Assembly (NCBI GenBank): GCA_023388495.1
Contig: JAEWGC010000013.1
Span: 71,828 to 135,827 of the forward strand
Direction of reading: 5' to 3'
Source: Bacillota bacterium
GTDB taxonomy: Bacteria > Bacillota > Clostridia > Tissierellales > Tissierellaceae
DNA: 64,000 nt
Position numbers and translations under genes: made by a program
Shown here: piece by piece, positions 17,721-26,450 of the stretch
Layout of the letters: each line of letters begins with the position of its first letter
How positions within the stretch are numbered: the stretch's first letter is position 1
Notes under the pieces: generated by a model
What the model was told of the DNA's origin: nothing
Seen by the model: only the letters and a program-made list of their open reading frames with translations
The model's database searches: none

Positions 17721-17912
17721 TTATAATGCTCTCTCAACATACCCAGATCTTAAACATCTAGTACATACATTAACTTTTTTTGTTCCACCATTAACTACGG
17801 CTCTAACGGATCTAATGTTAGGTGACCAACTTCTTGAACTCTTTTTATTTGAGAAAGTAACTTTGTTACCAAATACTTTTCCCTTTCCACATACTTCACA
17901 AACCTTCGCCAT
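17721..17912 (-). CDS. rpmB: 50S ribosomal protein L28
   Basis: L28 has 63 residues and starts MAKVCEVCGKGKVFGN, followed by the conserved SWSPNIRSVRAVVNG. Cysteine pairs CEVC and CTRC form a zinc ribbon, so this is the zinc-binding (C+) form. ATG 17912 has GGAGGTG six bases upstream on the minus strand. It stands alone, divergent from the asp23-fakA unit, as in B. subtilis. A 14-base palindrome ATACTTTAAAGTAT lies in its leader (about 17943-17956), with no recognised role. Confidence 0.95.
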   Translation of the reverse strand: MAKVCEVCGKGKVFGNKVTFSNKKSSRSWSPNIRSVRAVVNGGTKKVNVCTRCLRSGYVERAL

Positions 17913-18056
17913 GAAAAACACCTCCTTAATCTACTACTGAAAATACTTTAAAGTATATTTTCTCTATTTCAATAATAACACATTATATTCTAACACAATA
18001 ATCAGTAAAAATGCAACTAAAATGTAATATTATCTTACTATAATCATATGATTTAG

Positions 18057-18085
18057 TTGAACTATTTTAACATTTAGGGTAAAAT
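18057..18085 (+). promoter_or_regulatory. Promoter of the Asp23-family gene and fakA
   Basis: TTGAAC (18057-18062), a 17-base spacer and TAAAAT (18080-18085) make a good sigma-A promoter. It lies 40 bases before the ATG in the divergent rpmB gap. Confidence 0.65.
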
Positions 18086-18124
18086 ATAGAATATGGTATA
18101 TTGAAAATAAGGAGGCGATTATAT

Positions 18125-18481
18125 ATGCCAGCCAAAACTAGTACTGAATATGGAGCGATTAGCATAGATGACAATGTCATAGCCACCCTTGCAGGAGTAT
18201 CCGCCATGGAGAGTTATGGTATAGTGGGTATGGCTTCTAAAAATGCTACAGATGGGTTATTTGAATTGCTGAAATGGGATTACTTATCTAAGGGTATAAA
18301 GGTATATTCAAAGGATGATAAATTAACTATTGATTTACATGTAATATTAGAATACGGAGTAAGGATCTCTGTAGTTGCTGAAAATATAATCGATAGGGTT
18401 AAGTTTAATGTTGAAAATTTAACTGGTCTAAAAATAGACAAAATAAATGTACATGTACAAGGAATAAGAGTTGAAAAGTAG
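18125..18481 (+). CDS. Asp23/Gls24 family envelope stress response protein (YloU-like)
   Basis: It is a 118-residue cytoplasmic Asp23/DUF322 protein, related to B. subtilis YloU. It begins EYGAISIDDNVIATLAGVSAMES and ends with the conserved VNVHVQGIRVE. The family forms membrane-associated oligomers linked to cell-envelope stress in staphylococci. It precedes the fatty acid kinase gene in most Firmicutes. The start is ATG 18125 with AAGGAGG; an in-frame upstream TTG at 18101 would read through the ribosome binding site. Confidence 0.92.
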   Translation: MPAKTSTEYGAISIDDNVIATLAGVSAMESYGIVGMASKNATDGLFELLKWDYLSKGIKVYSKDDKLTIDLHVILEYGVRISVVAENIIDRVKFNVENLTGLKIDKINVHVQGIRVEK

Positions 18482-18499
18482 TTTAGGGAGGTACTATAA

Positions 18500-20143
18500 T
18501 TGAAAATAGAAATTCTAGATGGGGCAATGCTGAAAAATGCCTTAAGAGGTGCGGCAAAGTTCCTAGAAGATAATAAAGAGGAGGTAAACTCCTTAAATGT
18601 TTTTCCTGTTCCTGATGGAGATACAGGTACAAATATGTCACTTACAGTAAATTCTGCAATAAAACAAGGACTTAACCTTGATGAAGATAGTGTTTCTAAG
18701 ATAGCTTTAGCTACTTCACATGGATCCTTAATGGGAGCTAGGGGGAATTCGGGTGTTATTTTATCACAGCTTTTCAGAGGTTTTGCTAATGGATTAAATG
18801 GTAAGGATGCAGCTGATACAAAAACACTAGCAAACGCTTTTAAGCAGGCAGCTGATACGGCTTATAAGGCTGTTATGAAACCAACAGAGGGAACGATTTT
18901 AACTGTGGCTAGAGAGTGTGGAGAATATGCGATCTCTATTTGCAAAGAAGAAAAGGATATATTGGTTTTTCTAAAAAAGGTAATAAATCATGGAGAGATA
19001 GTTCTTAATAAAACACCAGATATGCTTCCGGTTTTAAAACAGGCAGGGGTTGTAGATGCTGGTGGAAAAGGATTAATCTATGTTTTAACAGGCGCCTATA
19101 ATGCCTTAGCAGGTATAGAGAAAATAGAAGTTACAATTGAAGAAAAGAAAATAGATAAAAAAGAGATTATTCATCGAGAACATATAGATACGGATGATAT
19201 AAAATATGGCTACTGTACAGAGTTTATAATAAATACTAACCATGAAGATATTGATTCTTTTAGAGATGAGTTATCAATACAAGGAGACTCTTTACTTGTA
19301 GTAGGTGGAGAAGGTTTGATAAAAGTACATGTCCATACAAACAATCCTGGAACAGTACTTGAGAAAGCCATTAAACTTGGTGAATTAAATGATATAAAAA
19401 TTGATAATATGAGATATCAACATGAGGAAGTTCTATTAAAATCAGAATTACAAAAATCCAATGATAAGAGCAGTAAGACCCCTGATAAAGAATACTCTTT
19501 TGTTGCAATATCCATTGGAGAAGGAATTGATGAGGTATTTAAAGGGCTTAATGTAGAAGTTTTAGTTTCAGGTGGGCAAACTATGAATCCAAGTACTGAG
19601 GATATACTTAATGCTATAGATAATACTTCAGGTAAAAATGTATTTATACTTCCTAATAATAGTAATATTATTTTGACAGCAGAGCAAACAAAGGAGCTTA
19701 GCTCTAGAAATATTATAGTTATTCCTTCTAAGACTATTCCTCAAGGAATTGCAGCGTTACTTGCCTTTGATGAATCCAAGTCTTTAGAAGAAAATACAGA
19801 TAATATGAGAGAGTCAATAACTTACGTTAAGACAGGTCAAGTTACCTATTCTGTTAGAGATACAGAATTTAATAATACAAAGATATATAAAGATGATATC
19901 ATTGGAATTTCAGAAGGTACTATAATAGCAAATGGTAAAGAAATAAATGAGGTAGCCATAAAACTATTGGATAGCATGGTTGATGAAGATACATCTCTAA
20001 TTACAATCTTTTACGGAAGTGACTTAACTGAAGATTTAGCTAAGGAATTAGAAAAGCATTTATCTAGTAAATTCGATGATATAGATATAGAGCTAATATT
20101 TGGTGGTCAGCCTATTTATTATTATATATTTTCTGTAGAATAA
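18500..20143 (+). CDS. fakA: FakA-like fatty acid kinase, DAK2 domain (YloV)
   Basis: FakA phosphorylates fatty acids held by a FakB (DegV-family) protein, giving acyl-phosphate for phospholipid synthesis through PlsY/PlsX. The N-terminal DAK2 ATP domain has VFPVPDGDTGTNMSLT, with Mg-binding aspartates, and SHGSLMGARGNSGVILSQ. The conserved GYCTEFII and VHVHTNNPG mark the middle domain. It has 547 residues, the usual length. The start is TTG 18500 with GGGAGGT upstream. No FakB gene is in the window. sdaAB/sdaAA, its B. subtilis neighbours, are missing. Confidence 0.9.
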   Translation: MKIEILDGAMLKNALRGAAKFLEDNKEEVNSLNVFPVPDGDTGTNMSLTVNSAIKQGLNLDEDSVSKIALATSHGSLMGARGNSGVILSQLFRGFANGLNGKDAADTKTLANAFKQAADTAYKAVMKPTEGTILTVARECGEYAISICKEEKDILVFLKKVINHGEIVLNKTPDMLPVLKQAGVVDAGGKGLIYVLTGAYNALAGIEKIEVTIEEKKIDKKEIIHREHIDTDDIKYGYCTEFIINTNHEDIDSFRDELSIQGDSLLVVGGEGLIKVHVHTNNPGTVLEKAIKLGELNDIKIDNMRYQHEEVLLKSELQKSNDKSSKTPDKEYSFVAISIGEGIDEVFKGLNVEVLVSGGQTMNPSTEDILNAIDNTSGKNVFILPNNSNIILTAEQTKELSSRNIIVIPSKTIPQGIAALLAFDESKSLEENTDNMRESITYVKTGQVTYSVRDTEFNNTKIYKDDIIGISEGTIIANGKEINEVAIKLLDSMVDEDTSLITIFYGSDLTEDLAKELEKHLSSKFDDIDIELIFGGQPIYYYIFSVE

Positions 20144-20146
20144 ATT

Positions 20147-20171
20147 ACCCTGCCCTTTGGTAGGGTTTTTT
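20147..20171 (+). terminator. Intrinsic terminator after fakA
   Basis: ACCCTGCC (20147-20154) pairs with GGTAGGGT (20159-20166, one G-U pair) around CTTT, followed by six T residues. Confidence 0.85.
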
Positions 20172-20197
20172 GATTATTAATTTTGGAGGAATCATAT

Positions 20198-22258
20198 ATG
20201 GAATCATTATCAACCAATATTCAATATTTAAAAGGTGTAGGTCCCAAAAGAGCCTCTAGACTAAGGAGATTAAATGTAAATACTATAGAGGATTTATTAT
20301 ACTTTGTACCTAGGGATTATGATGATAGATCAAAATTCAAGACTTTGAGGGAATGTATGATAGGTGAAAAAGTGAGCTTAGAGGTTGAAGTAATAGGTAA
20401 AGCTAATATACTAAGACCTAGAAAAAACTTGTCTATTATTAAGATACCTGTTAGAGATTCCTCACATAATGCTTACCTTGTATGGTTTAACCAAGAGTAT
20501 TTAAAGGATAAATTTATAATTGGTGAGAAAATAATAGTAAATGGAAAAATTAACAAGGTTGGCATGGAGATTCAGGTAATGAGTCCTGTTTTTGAAAAAG
20601 TAGGGACACTAGATAAGGTAGGTAGAATAACTCCTGTATATTCATTGACTGAGGGTATAACCAATAATGAGATTATTAAACTTGTTAATAATACTCTTAA
20701 GGAATATTTACATAGGATTGAAGAATTTCTGCCGCCAGATATAATAAACAGGTACGATCTTATTGATATTAAAGATGCTATTTTTAATATTCATTCTCCG
20801 AAAAGTAATATTTTATTAGAAAAAGCAAGAAGAAGGCTTTCTTTCCAAGAACTTCTTGTATTACAAATGGGACTTTTCATTATTAAGAATAGGAATTTTA
20901 CTAACAATAAGGGTATTAACTTTAAAAAAAATGATGAAGTAGAGAAGTTTATTGAAAAACTGCCTTTTAAGCTTACGAATGCACAAATGAAGGTCTTTAA
21001 AGAAATTGAAGAGGATATGGAGAAAAGTACTCAAATGAATAGGCTGGTACAGGGAGATGTTGGCTCAGGAAAGACAATAATTGCAATTCTTGCAATATTT
21101 AAAGCTGTATTATCTGGTTATCAAGCTGTAATGATGGCTCCAACGGAAATATTAGCCACCCAACATTTTGAATCCATAGAAAGATTTTTTTCAAGTTATA
21201 ATATCAAGGTGGAGCTATTGATTGGAAGTATATCTTCTAAGGCAAAAGAAGAATTATTGATGAACTTAAAAGAAGGCAGAATTGATGTTTTAATTGGTAC
21301 CCATGCTATAATTCAAGAAAATGTTGAGTTTAATAGATTAGGGCTTGCTATTACTGATGAACAACATCGATTTGGTGTAAAACAGAGGGCTATATTATCG
21401 CAAAAAGGTAACAACCCAGATATTATAGTTATGACTGCCACACCTATACCTAGGACTTTGGCACTTATTTTATATGGAGATTTAGATATTTCAATTATTG
21501 ATGAGTTGCCACCAGGTAGAAAGGAAATAGAGACATATGCTGTTGGTCCTGAAATGATAGATAGAATTAACAAATTTATTAAAAAGCAAGTTTTAGAAGG
21601 TAGGCAAGCATATATTGTATGTCCGCTTATTGAAGAAAATGAAAACTTGGATATTAATGCTGCAGAAGAACTATATATAGATTTTAGAGATAATATTTTC
21701 AAGGATTTTAGGGTTGGGCTACTCCATGGTAAAATGAAGCCTAAAGAAAAAGATTTAGTAATGGAAGAGTTTAAAAATCATGAGATTGATATACTTGTAT
21801 CTACTACTGTAATAGAAGTAGGAGTAAATGTGCCTAACTCTAATACGATGGTCATTTACAATGCAGAAAGATTTGGATTAGCTCAATTACATCAACTTAG
21901 AGGAAGGGTTGGAAGAGGCGAGTATCAATCCTACTGTATATTAATAAATGAAAGTAATAATCCAATATCTAGAGAAAGAATGAGAATAATACAAAGTTCT
22001 ACTGATGGATTTAAGATTTCTGAAAGGGATTTAGAACTTAGGGGGCCAGGAGAGTTTTTTGGTACTAGACAACATGGATTACCTGAATTAAAGGTAGCAA
22101 ATTTGTTTTCTGATATGGATATTTTAAAAAAAGCACAGAAGGAAGCTTTAAATATTATAAATAGAGATCCAAATTTAGAAGAAGAATGTCACTGGAAATT
22201 GAAAGAAAAGATAAAAGAGATGTTTTTAAATTCGGGAGAAAACTTGACTTTTAATTAA
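20198..22258 (+). CDS. recG: ATP-dependent DNA helicase RecG
   Basis: RecG remodels stalled forks and Holliday junctions. The N-terminal wedge/OB domain has YLKGVGPKRASRLRRL and LLYFVPRDYDDRS. The helicase core has Walker A GDVGSGKTIIA, the DEQH box TDEQHRFGVKQR, and motif VI QLRGRVGRGEYQS. It has 686 residues, a normal size. ATG 20198 is chosen because TTGGAGGA sits at the right distance; the in-frame TTG at 20183 is inside that site. Confidence 0.96.
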   Translation: MESLSTNIQYLKGVGPKRASRLRRLNVNTIEDLLYFVPRDYDDRSKFKTLRECMIGEKVSLEVEVIGKANILRPRKNLSIIKIPVRDSSHNAYLVWFNQEYLKDKFIIGEKIIVNGKINKVGMEIQVMSPVFEKVGTLDKVGRITPVYSLTEGITNNEIIKLVNNTLKEYLHRIEEFLPPDIINRYDLIDIKDAIFNIHSPKSNILLEKARRRLSFQELLVLQMGLFIIKNRNFTNNKGINFKKNDEVEKFIEKLPFKLTNAQMKVFKEIEEDMEKSTQMNRLVQGDVGSGKTIIAILAIFKAVLSGYQAVMMAPTEILATQHFESIERFFSSYNIKVELLIGSISSKAKEELLMNLKEGRIDVLIGTHAIIQENVEFNRLGLAITDEQHRFGVKQRAILSQKGNNPDIIVMTATPIPRTLALILYGDLDISIIDELPPGRKEIETYAVGPEMIDRINKFIKKQVLEGRQAYIVCPLIEENENLDINAAEELYIDFRDNIFKDFRVGLLHGKMKPKEKDLVMEEFKNHEIDILVSTTVIEVGVNVPNSNTMVIYNAERFGLAQLHQLRGRVGRGEYQSYCILINESNNPISRERMRIIQSSTDGFKISERDLELRGPGEFFGTRQHGLPELKVANLFSDMDILKKAQKEALNIINRDPNLEEECHWKLKEKIKEMFLNSGENLTFN

Positions 22259-22273
22259 TTTCTGTTTTAATAT
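22244..22273 (+). promoter_or_regulatory. Possible promoter for rsmD-coaD
   Basis: TTGACT (22244-22249), inside the last recG codons, is 18 bases from TAATAT (22268-22273). The 65-base gap has no terminator-like hairpin, so rsmD may also be read from recG. Confidence 0.35.
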
Positions 22274-22323
22274 TGGTAATATATGATAAAATATTAGTGA
22301 TATAGTTTTAAGGAGGAAAACAC

Positions 22324-22881
22324 TTGAGGGTTATATCAGGTTTAAGAAAAGGACATAAGCTAAAAGTGCCTAAGGGGATGAATGTTAGACCTACTGAGGA
22401 TAAAACAAAGGAATCTTTATTTAATATACTAGGTCATATAAATGAAGATAGCATTGTATTAGATGCATTTGGTGGTTCTGGTTCCATAGGCATAGAATTT
22501 TTAAGTAGAGGCGCTAAGGTTTGTTATTTTATAGATAACTCTATTGATAGTATAAATACTATTAATGAGAATTTAAAACATACAAAACTTTTATCTCAAG
22601 GTATTGTAATTAAATCAGATACTTTGGCTACAATAAAAAGATTTGGTGCACAAAATTTAAGGTTTAATTATATCTATTTAGATCCTCCTTTTCGTCAAAA
22701 AGGATTAATCGAGAATTTATTCGAGGTAATCAAAAGGGAAGATATTTTAGCTAATGATGGCATAATAATAGTAGAACACGAAAAAGAACTAGATTTAGAA
22801 GATGATTTGTCTGAATTTCAAAAATCAGATTTTAGAAGATATGGAAGTAAATCTTTAACATTTTATAGAAGAATGGACTAA
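22324..22881 (+). CDS. rsmD: 16S rRNA (guanine-966-N2)-methyltransferase RsmD
   Basis: It methylates G966 of 16S rRNA. It has 185 residues with the N-terminal RVISGLRKGHKLKVPKG and RPTEDKTKESLFNIL. The SAM loop is LDAFGGSGSIGIEFLSRGA, and the catalytic NPPY-type motif appears as YLDPPFRQKG. The TTG start has AAGGAGG seven bases upstream. The rsmD-coaD pair is almost universal in Firmicutes. Confidence 0.95.
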   Translation: MRVISGLRKGHKLKVPKGMNVRPTEDKTKESLFNILGHINEDSIVLDAFGGSGSIGIEFLSRGAKVCYFIDNSIDSINTINENLKHTKLLSQGIVIKSDTLATIKRFGAQNLRFNYIYLDPPFRQKGLIENLFEVIKREDILANDGIIIVEHEKELDLEDDLSEFQKSDFRRYGSKSLTFYRRMD

Positions 22882-22893
22882 GGAGGGCGTTTA

Positions 22894-23376
22894 ATGAAAG
22901 CAGTATATCCAGGTAGCTTTGATCCAGTTACCTATGGTCATTTAGATATTATAGAAAGAGTTTCCAAAAAGGTTGAACATCTTATAGTGGCTGTTTTAAA
23001 TAATCCTTCAAAGAAAGGTGTTTTTTCCTTGGAAGAGAGGATTGAATTATTGAAGGAGGTTACAAAACAATTTCCAAATGTTGAGATAGATTGTTTTTCT
23101 GGGCTTCTCACTGAATATGCAATGAAAAAGAATTGTACTACTATGATTAGAGGTCTTAGGGCTGTTTCTGATTTTGAATATGAAATGCAGATGGCCTTAG
23201 TTAATAAAAAAATGAATAGTGATATAGAAACACTTTTTATGGTATCAAGCAGTAAATATGCATATTTAAGTTCAAGCATTGTTAAGGAAATAGCAATGTT
23301 TGGGGGCAATGTTTCTTGTTTTGTTCCTGATGTTGTAGAACAAGGTTTAAAAAATAAATTTATAGGAGGGTTATAA
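22894..23376 (+). CDS. coaD: Phosphopantetheine adenylyltransferase
   Basis: It transfers AMP from ATP to 4'-phosphopantetheine, giving dephospho-CoA, the step after coaBC. The nucleotidyltransferase motif HxGH is in YPGSFDPVTYGHLDII, and SSSKYAYLSSSIVKEIA is the second conserved block. It has 160 residues. The ribosome binding site AGGAGGG precedes the ATG. Confidence 0.97.
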   Translation: MKAVYPGSFDPVTYGHLDIIERVSKKVEHLIVAVLNNPSKKGVFSLEERIELLKEVTKQFPNVEIDCFSGLLTEYAMKKNCTTMIRGLRAVSDFEYEMQMALVNKKMNSDIETLFMVSSSKYAYLSSSIVKEIAMFGGNVSCFVPDVVEQGLKNKFIGGL

Positions 23377-23381
23377 TACCT

Positions 23382-23828
23382 ATGGAAGTTTTAAGACTAA
23401 TTGATGAAATTGAAGATATTGTAGAAGCTGGGACAAGCTTACCTTTTTCTGGGAAAGTTATGGTGGACAAATTTGAAGTTCTGGAAATTTTAAAGGAGAT
23501 TAGAATAAAACTGCCAGATGAAATCAAGCAGGCTGCATGGATAAAGGATGAAAGACAACGAATATTAGCAGAAGCCCAAAAAGATGCAGACACTCTGCTA
23601 GAAGAAGCAGAATATAAACTAGAGGAATTAGTTGATAAAGAAGAGATTACAAAAAAAGCAAACTCCAGAGCAGAAGAAATAATCACTAAAGCGCAATCAA
23701 ATGCCAAGGAAATAAGACTTGGTGCTATGGAGTATGCAGATAGTCTTTTGGAGGAGACCCAAGAAAACCTTAAAGAATTAATAAAATTATTAAATGACAA
23801 CAGAAAGGAGCTTAGGGGATCTAATTAA
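23382..23828 (+). CDS. Charged coiled-coil protein of unknown function (148 residues)
   Basis: The N-terminal 30 residues (MEVLRLIDEIEDIVEAGTSL) resemble those of short clostridial proteins often labelled ATPase or ATP synthase B-like. The rest, about residues 45-140, is an almost continuous Glu/Lys/Ala-rich amphipathic helix with ILAEAQKDADTLLEEAE and related repeats. There is no P-loop, signal peptide or membrane segment, so an ATPase label is unsupported. A DivIVA- or stalk-like scaffold is possible but unproven. GGAGGG lies 11 bases before the ATG, a long spacing. Its 3' end overlaps the convergent ylbJ by eight bases. Confidence 0.8.
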   Translation: MEVLRLIDEIEDIVEAGTSLPFSGKVMVDKFEVLEILKEIRIKLPDEIKQAAWIKDERQRILAEAQKDADTLLEEAEYKLEELVDKEEITKKANSRAEEIITKAQSNAKEIRLGAMEYADSLLEETQENLKELIKLLNDNRKELRGSN

Positions 23829-25038
23829 CCCTCTTTAGTACTCTACATATTGTCGATGTAAGTATTGAGAGTAAGAAAATATATAGGCTTATGATTAAAA
23901 CTAGTTTTGTAGAACTGGTTAATAAATAAATCCAATTAGATAAACTGAATCCATTCCCTAAATGAATTGGATAATAAGCTGTTGGCTGAGTATAGTTTTG
24001 ATATTTAAAGAGATATATAATATATGCAAATATTCCTGATAATACTCCGTGGAAAAACTTTGATATAATATATAGCTTGGAATTTATATCTGTAGTATTA
24101 ATAAAGCTAATTGCTTGACTATGGACGGAGAAACCACTCCAGCCAATAATAAAGTTAATTATTATTATCTTAGTAATGAAATCTATATTTAAAGCGGCAA
24201 TATTTTTACAACCTATAGTTACTTCAAATAAACCTATAATAATGCCTTTGATTAATTGGATATCGATTGTAAAGATACTACCTAAATAAGAAAGTATCTT
24301 ATTAAAGAAATTCATATTAAATAGTATTTCTACTAATACTGAATAGAAAATTACTAAACCACCTACTAATAATATAGTATCCATACTTTCTTTGACAGCT
24401 TTTGTTATCAAGGAACCTATGGATTTTTTTGTTTTTAGCCAGGTAATGTAGGAATCTTGAATTTCCTCAAATATATCTCCTTTTTTGTAAGTAGTGATGA
24501 TATTATTACGTGATTTATAGGACTTAAATAATAGGCCTAAAACTAATACTGATAGATAGTGTGGAAGAATAATTAAAGGCGAGAGTTTAGGGTCCTTTAA
24601 CATACCAATACTAACTGCACCTAACATGAATAAGGGGCCAGAAGTGCTAGTAAAACATATTAGTCTATCACCTTCATGCTTTGTTATAAGGCCTTCCTCT
24701 CGTAGCCTAGATGTTAATTTAGCCCCTACAGGATACCCTGATAGTATGGACATAGTTAATGGGAAAGCTCCTTCTCCTGGAACATTAAATAATGGTTTCA
24801 TTAGGGGCTGTAATAGCTTTCCTATAAAGTCAACAAATCCCAATCCTATAAGAATTTCGGATATAATAAAAAATGGTAGTAGGGATGGTAATATAATATT
24901 AAACCAAACTGTTACCCCGGATGCGGCACTGTTTAGAGAAATCTTAGGATTTGTTATTATACCTATTAAAGCTGTAAATATAACTAATAAAAAAATGATT
25001 TTAGGTAAATTTTCTTTATAAATACTTTTATTCTTCAT
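23821..25038 (-). CDS. ylbJ: Sporulation integral membrane protein YlbJ
   Basis: It is a 405-residue polytopic membrane protein with about eight hydrophobic segments. It has the nucleoside-transporter-like gate motifs typical of YlbJ: LPSLLPFFIISEILIGLGFV, then MSILSGYPVGAKLTSRL and GWSGFSVHSQAISFI. In B. subtilis it is made in the mother cell under sigma-E and is needed for spore cortex formation. Its presence points to a spore former. GGAGGTG precedes the ATG but lies within a hairpin (25046-25078). It is downstream of tmcAL on the same strand. Confidence 0.93.
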   Translation of the reverse strand: MKNKSIYKENLPKIIFLLVIFTALIGIITNPKISLNSAASGVTVWFNIILPSLLPFFIISEILIGLGFVDFIGKLLQPLMKPLFNVPGEGAFPLTMSILSGYPVGAKLTSRLREEGLITKHEGDRLICFTSTSGPLFMLGAVSIGMLKDPKLSPLIILPHYLSVLVLGLLFKSYKSRNNIITTYKKGDIFEEIQDSYITWLKTKKSIGSLITKAVKESMDTILLVGGLVIFYSVLVEILFNMNFFNKILSYLGSIFTIDIQLIKGIIIGLFEVTIGCKNIAALNIDFITKIIIINFIIGWSGFSVHSQAISFINTTDINSKLYIISKFFHGVLSGIFAYIIYLFKYQNYTQPTAYYPIHLGNGFSLSNWIYLLTSSTKLVLIISLYIFLLSILTSTICRVLKRVN

Positions 25039-25045
25039 ATTTGCA

Positions 25046-25078
25046 CCTCCTATAAACCATATTATGAATTATAGGAGG
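25046..25078 (-). promoter_or_regulatory. Hairpin covering the ylbJ ribosome binding site
   Basis: CCTCCTATAA (25046-25055) and TTATAGGAGG (25069-25078) are exact reverse complements around 13 bases. In the minus-strand transcript the downstream arm contains the GGAGG that serves ylbJ. The hairpin lies between the tmcAL stop and the ylbJ start. It has no U tract, so translational masking is more likely than termination. Confidence 0.6.
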
Positions 25079-25091
25079 CTAATATGATGTG

Positions 25092-26336
25092 TTATTTAAT
25101 ATAAGGAGAATTATAATAATCCATATTTGTTAGGGGCTTATGAGAGTTTAATCCAATGAAAAATATATCAGTTGCTTTTTTATCAAGCATAATAATTTTT
25201 TCTAAGGATTCATTTTTAAAGTGTTTATAATCAGCAAATTTAGTTATAATAGGTAAAGAAGAATTTTTCTTAATCCTATTTAATAGAATTAGTCCATTTT
25301 TATTAGCACCTAATACTCTAATGTAAGAAGGGTAATCTTTATAAAGTTCTTTGAAAGTATGACTATTAAGCTGGTTTAAGAGATGCATAAATAATCTTTG
25401 TATTCGGGTTCTAGGATATCTTTTTGTAACAATGCTATCAATTATCTCTTTGATATTGTTACTCATAGATCCTTTATCAATTATTCTATTTTGGAGACCA
25501 GGTTCAATATCTAATAGATCTTCAATATGAGATTTACCTATTGTACGAATTAAATAAATAAGTATCTGGCTATAATTTTCTAAATAGTTGAATGACTTAT
25601 ATTTTTCCAGATATTCCTTTAGGCAATAATAAGTTTCAACTGGGACTAAGTCTTTTATAGAGCTTAAATCATTATTTTTAATTAGGTTTCTTACGGCAGT
25701 AGCACTAGCAAAGCCATTAGATACATGTAAATCATTATAATTACTACCAGAGCGTTTTATTGTTACAGGCATTATTTTTGAGTTGGTTTTATTCAAAGCC
25801 TTCAAATACTCTATGCCTAATATATTATTAGATTTATTAAGTATTTCTTTGTAATTATAATAATTTTTTGAAGAGATACTATTAATATATTCTTCTAGGG
25901 CATTGCTTCTTGATATTGAGTAAGATAATCCAATGGATAGGTGGTATTTTAGCCTCTCTTTATAGTACTCAGGTTCAGCTGATAAAATAGAAGCTATTTC
26001 AGCTAAAGGTTCTACTTCACCTGATTCGCTACCAAATGCTAGGTAATTCACGATGTTTAAACTATCCATTAGTTTTACTCCGCCATAAGCAAATAACTCA
26101 GCGCTCTGACATGAAAATATAAAGGGTAATTCTAGTACTAAATCCACACCATTTTCTATTGCCATTTTAGCTTTAGTCCATTTATCTATAAAGGAAGGCT
26201 CACCTCGCTGTAAGAATGAACCGCTCATTATTGCTATGGAAAAATCAGCATTAGTTTTTTTAATAGATTCATCTAGGTGGTACTTGTGGCCATAATGAAA
26301 GGGATTGTACTCAGTAATAAATCCAACAACTGTCAT
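25092..26336 (-). CDS. tmcAL: tRNA(Met) cytidine acetate ligase TmcAL
   Basis: TmcAL (YlbM) activates acetate with ATP and transfers it to C34 of elongator tRNA-Met, making ac4C. The nucleotidyltransferase HxGH motif appears at the N terminus in GFITEYNPFHYGHKYHLDES. Further conserved blocks are IAIMSGSFLQRGEPSF, LVLELPFIFSCQSAE and the motif around IKRSGSNYNDLHVS. It has 414 residues. ATG 26336 is chosen over ATG 26348 because GGAGG is spaced for it. It is divergent from acetate kinase, a frequent pairing in Clostridia that links acetate use and production. Confidence 0.94.
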   Translation of the reverse strand: MTVVGFITEYNPFHYGHKYHLDESIKKTNADFSIAIMSGSFLQRGEPSFIDKWTKAKMAIENGVDLVLELPFIFSCQSAELFAYGGVKLMDSLNIVNYLAFGSESGEVEPLAEIASILSAEPEYYKERLKYHLSIGLSYSISRSNALEEYINSISSKNYYNYKEILNKSNNILGIEYLKALNKTNSKIMPVTIKRSGSNYNDLHVSNGFASATAVRNLIKNNDLSSIKDLVPVETYYCLKEYLEKYKSFNYLENYSQILIYLIRTIGKSHIEDLLDIEPGLQNRIIDKGSMSNNIKEIIDSIVTKRYPRTRIQRLFMHLLNQLNSHTFKELYKDYPSYIRVLGANKNGLILLNRIKKNSSLPIITKFADYKHFKNESLEKIIMLDKKATDIFFIGLNSHKPLTNMDYYNSPYIK

Positions 26337-26374
26337 AGTAACCTCCAAAATATATTTTCTTTAATTATATCATG

Positions 26375-26403
26375 TTGATTTTTTAACACAAATGTAATAT
26401 TAT
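26375..26403 (+). promoter_or_regulatory. Promoter of ackA
   Basis: TTGATT (26375-26380) and TATTAT (26398-26403) are separated by 17 bases in the tmcAL/ackA divergent gap. It leaves a leader of about 40 bases before the GGAGG site. Confidence 0.5.
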
Positions 26404-26450
26404 GAATTATAGACAAAAGAACAACTTATTAAAATTAGGAGGAATGAAAT

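Noticed and set aside
17713..17940. Plus-strand 75-residue frame across rpmB
   Set aside because: It is the antisense shadow of L28, which has a strong site and family match on the minus strand.
25076..25102. Mini-ORF on the plus strand after GGAGG at 25074-25078 (six codons)
   Set aside because: It is a by-product of the palindromic GGAGG hairpin; too short and with no conserved product.
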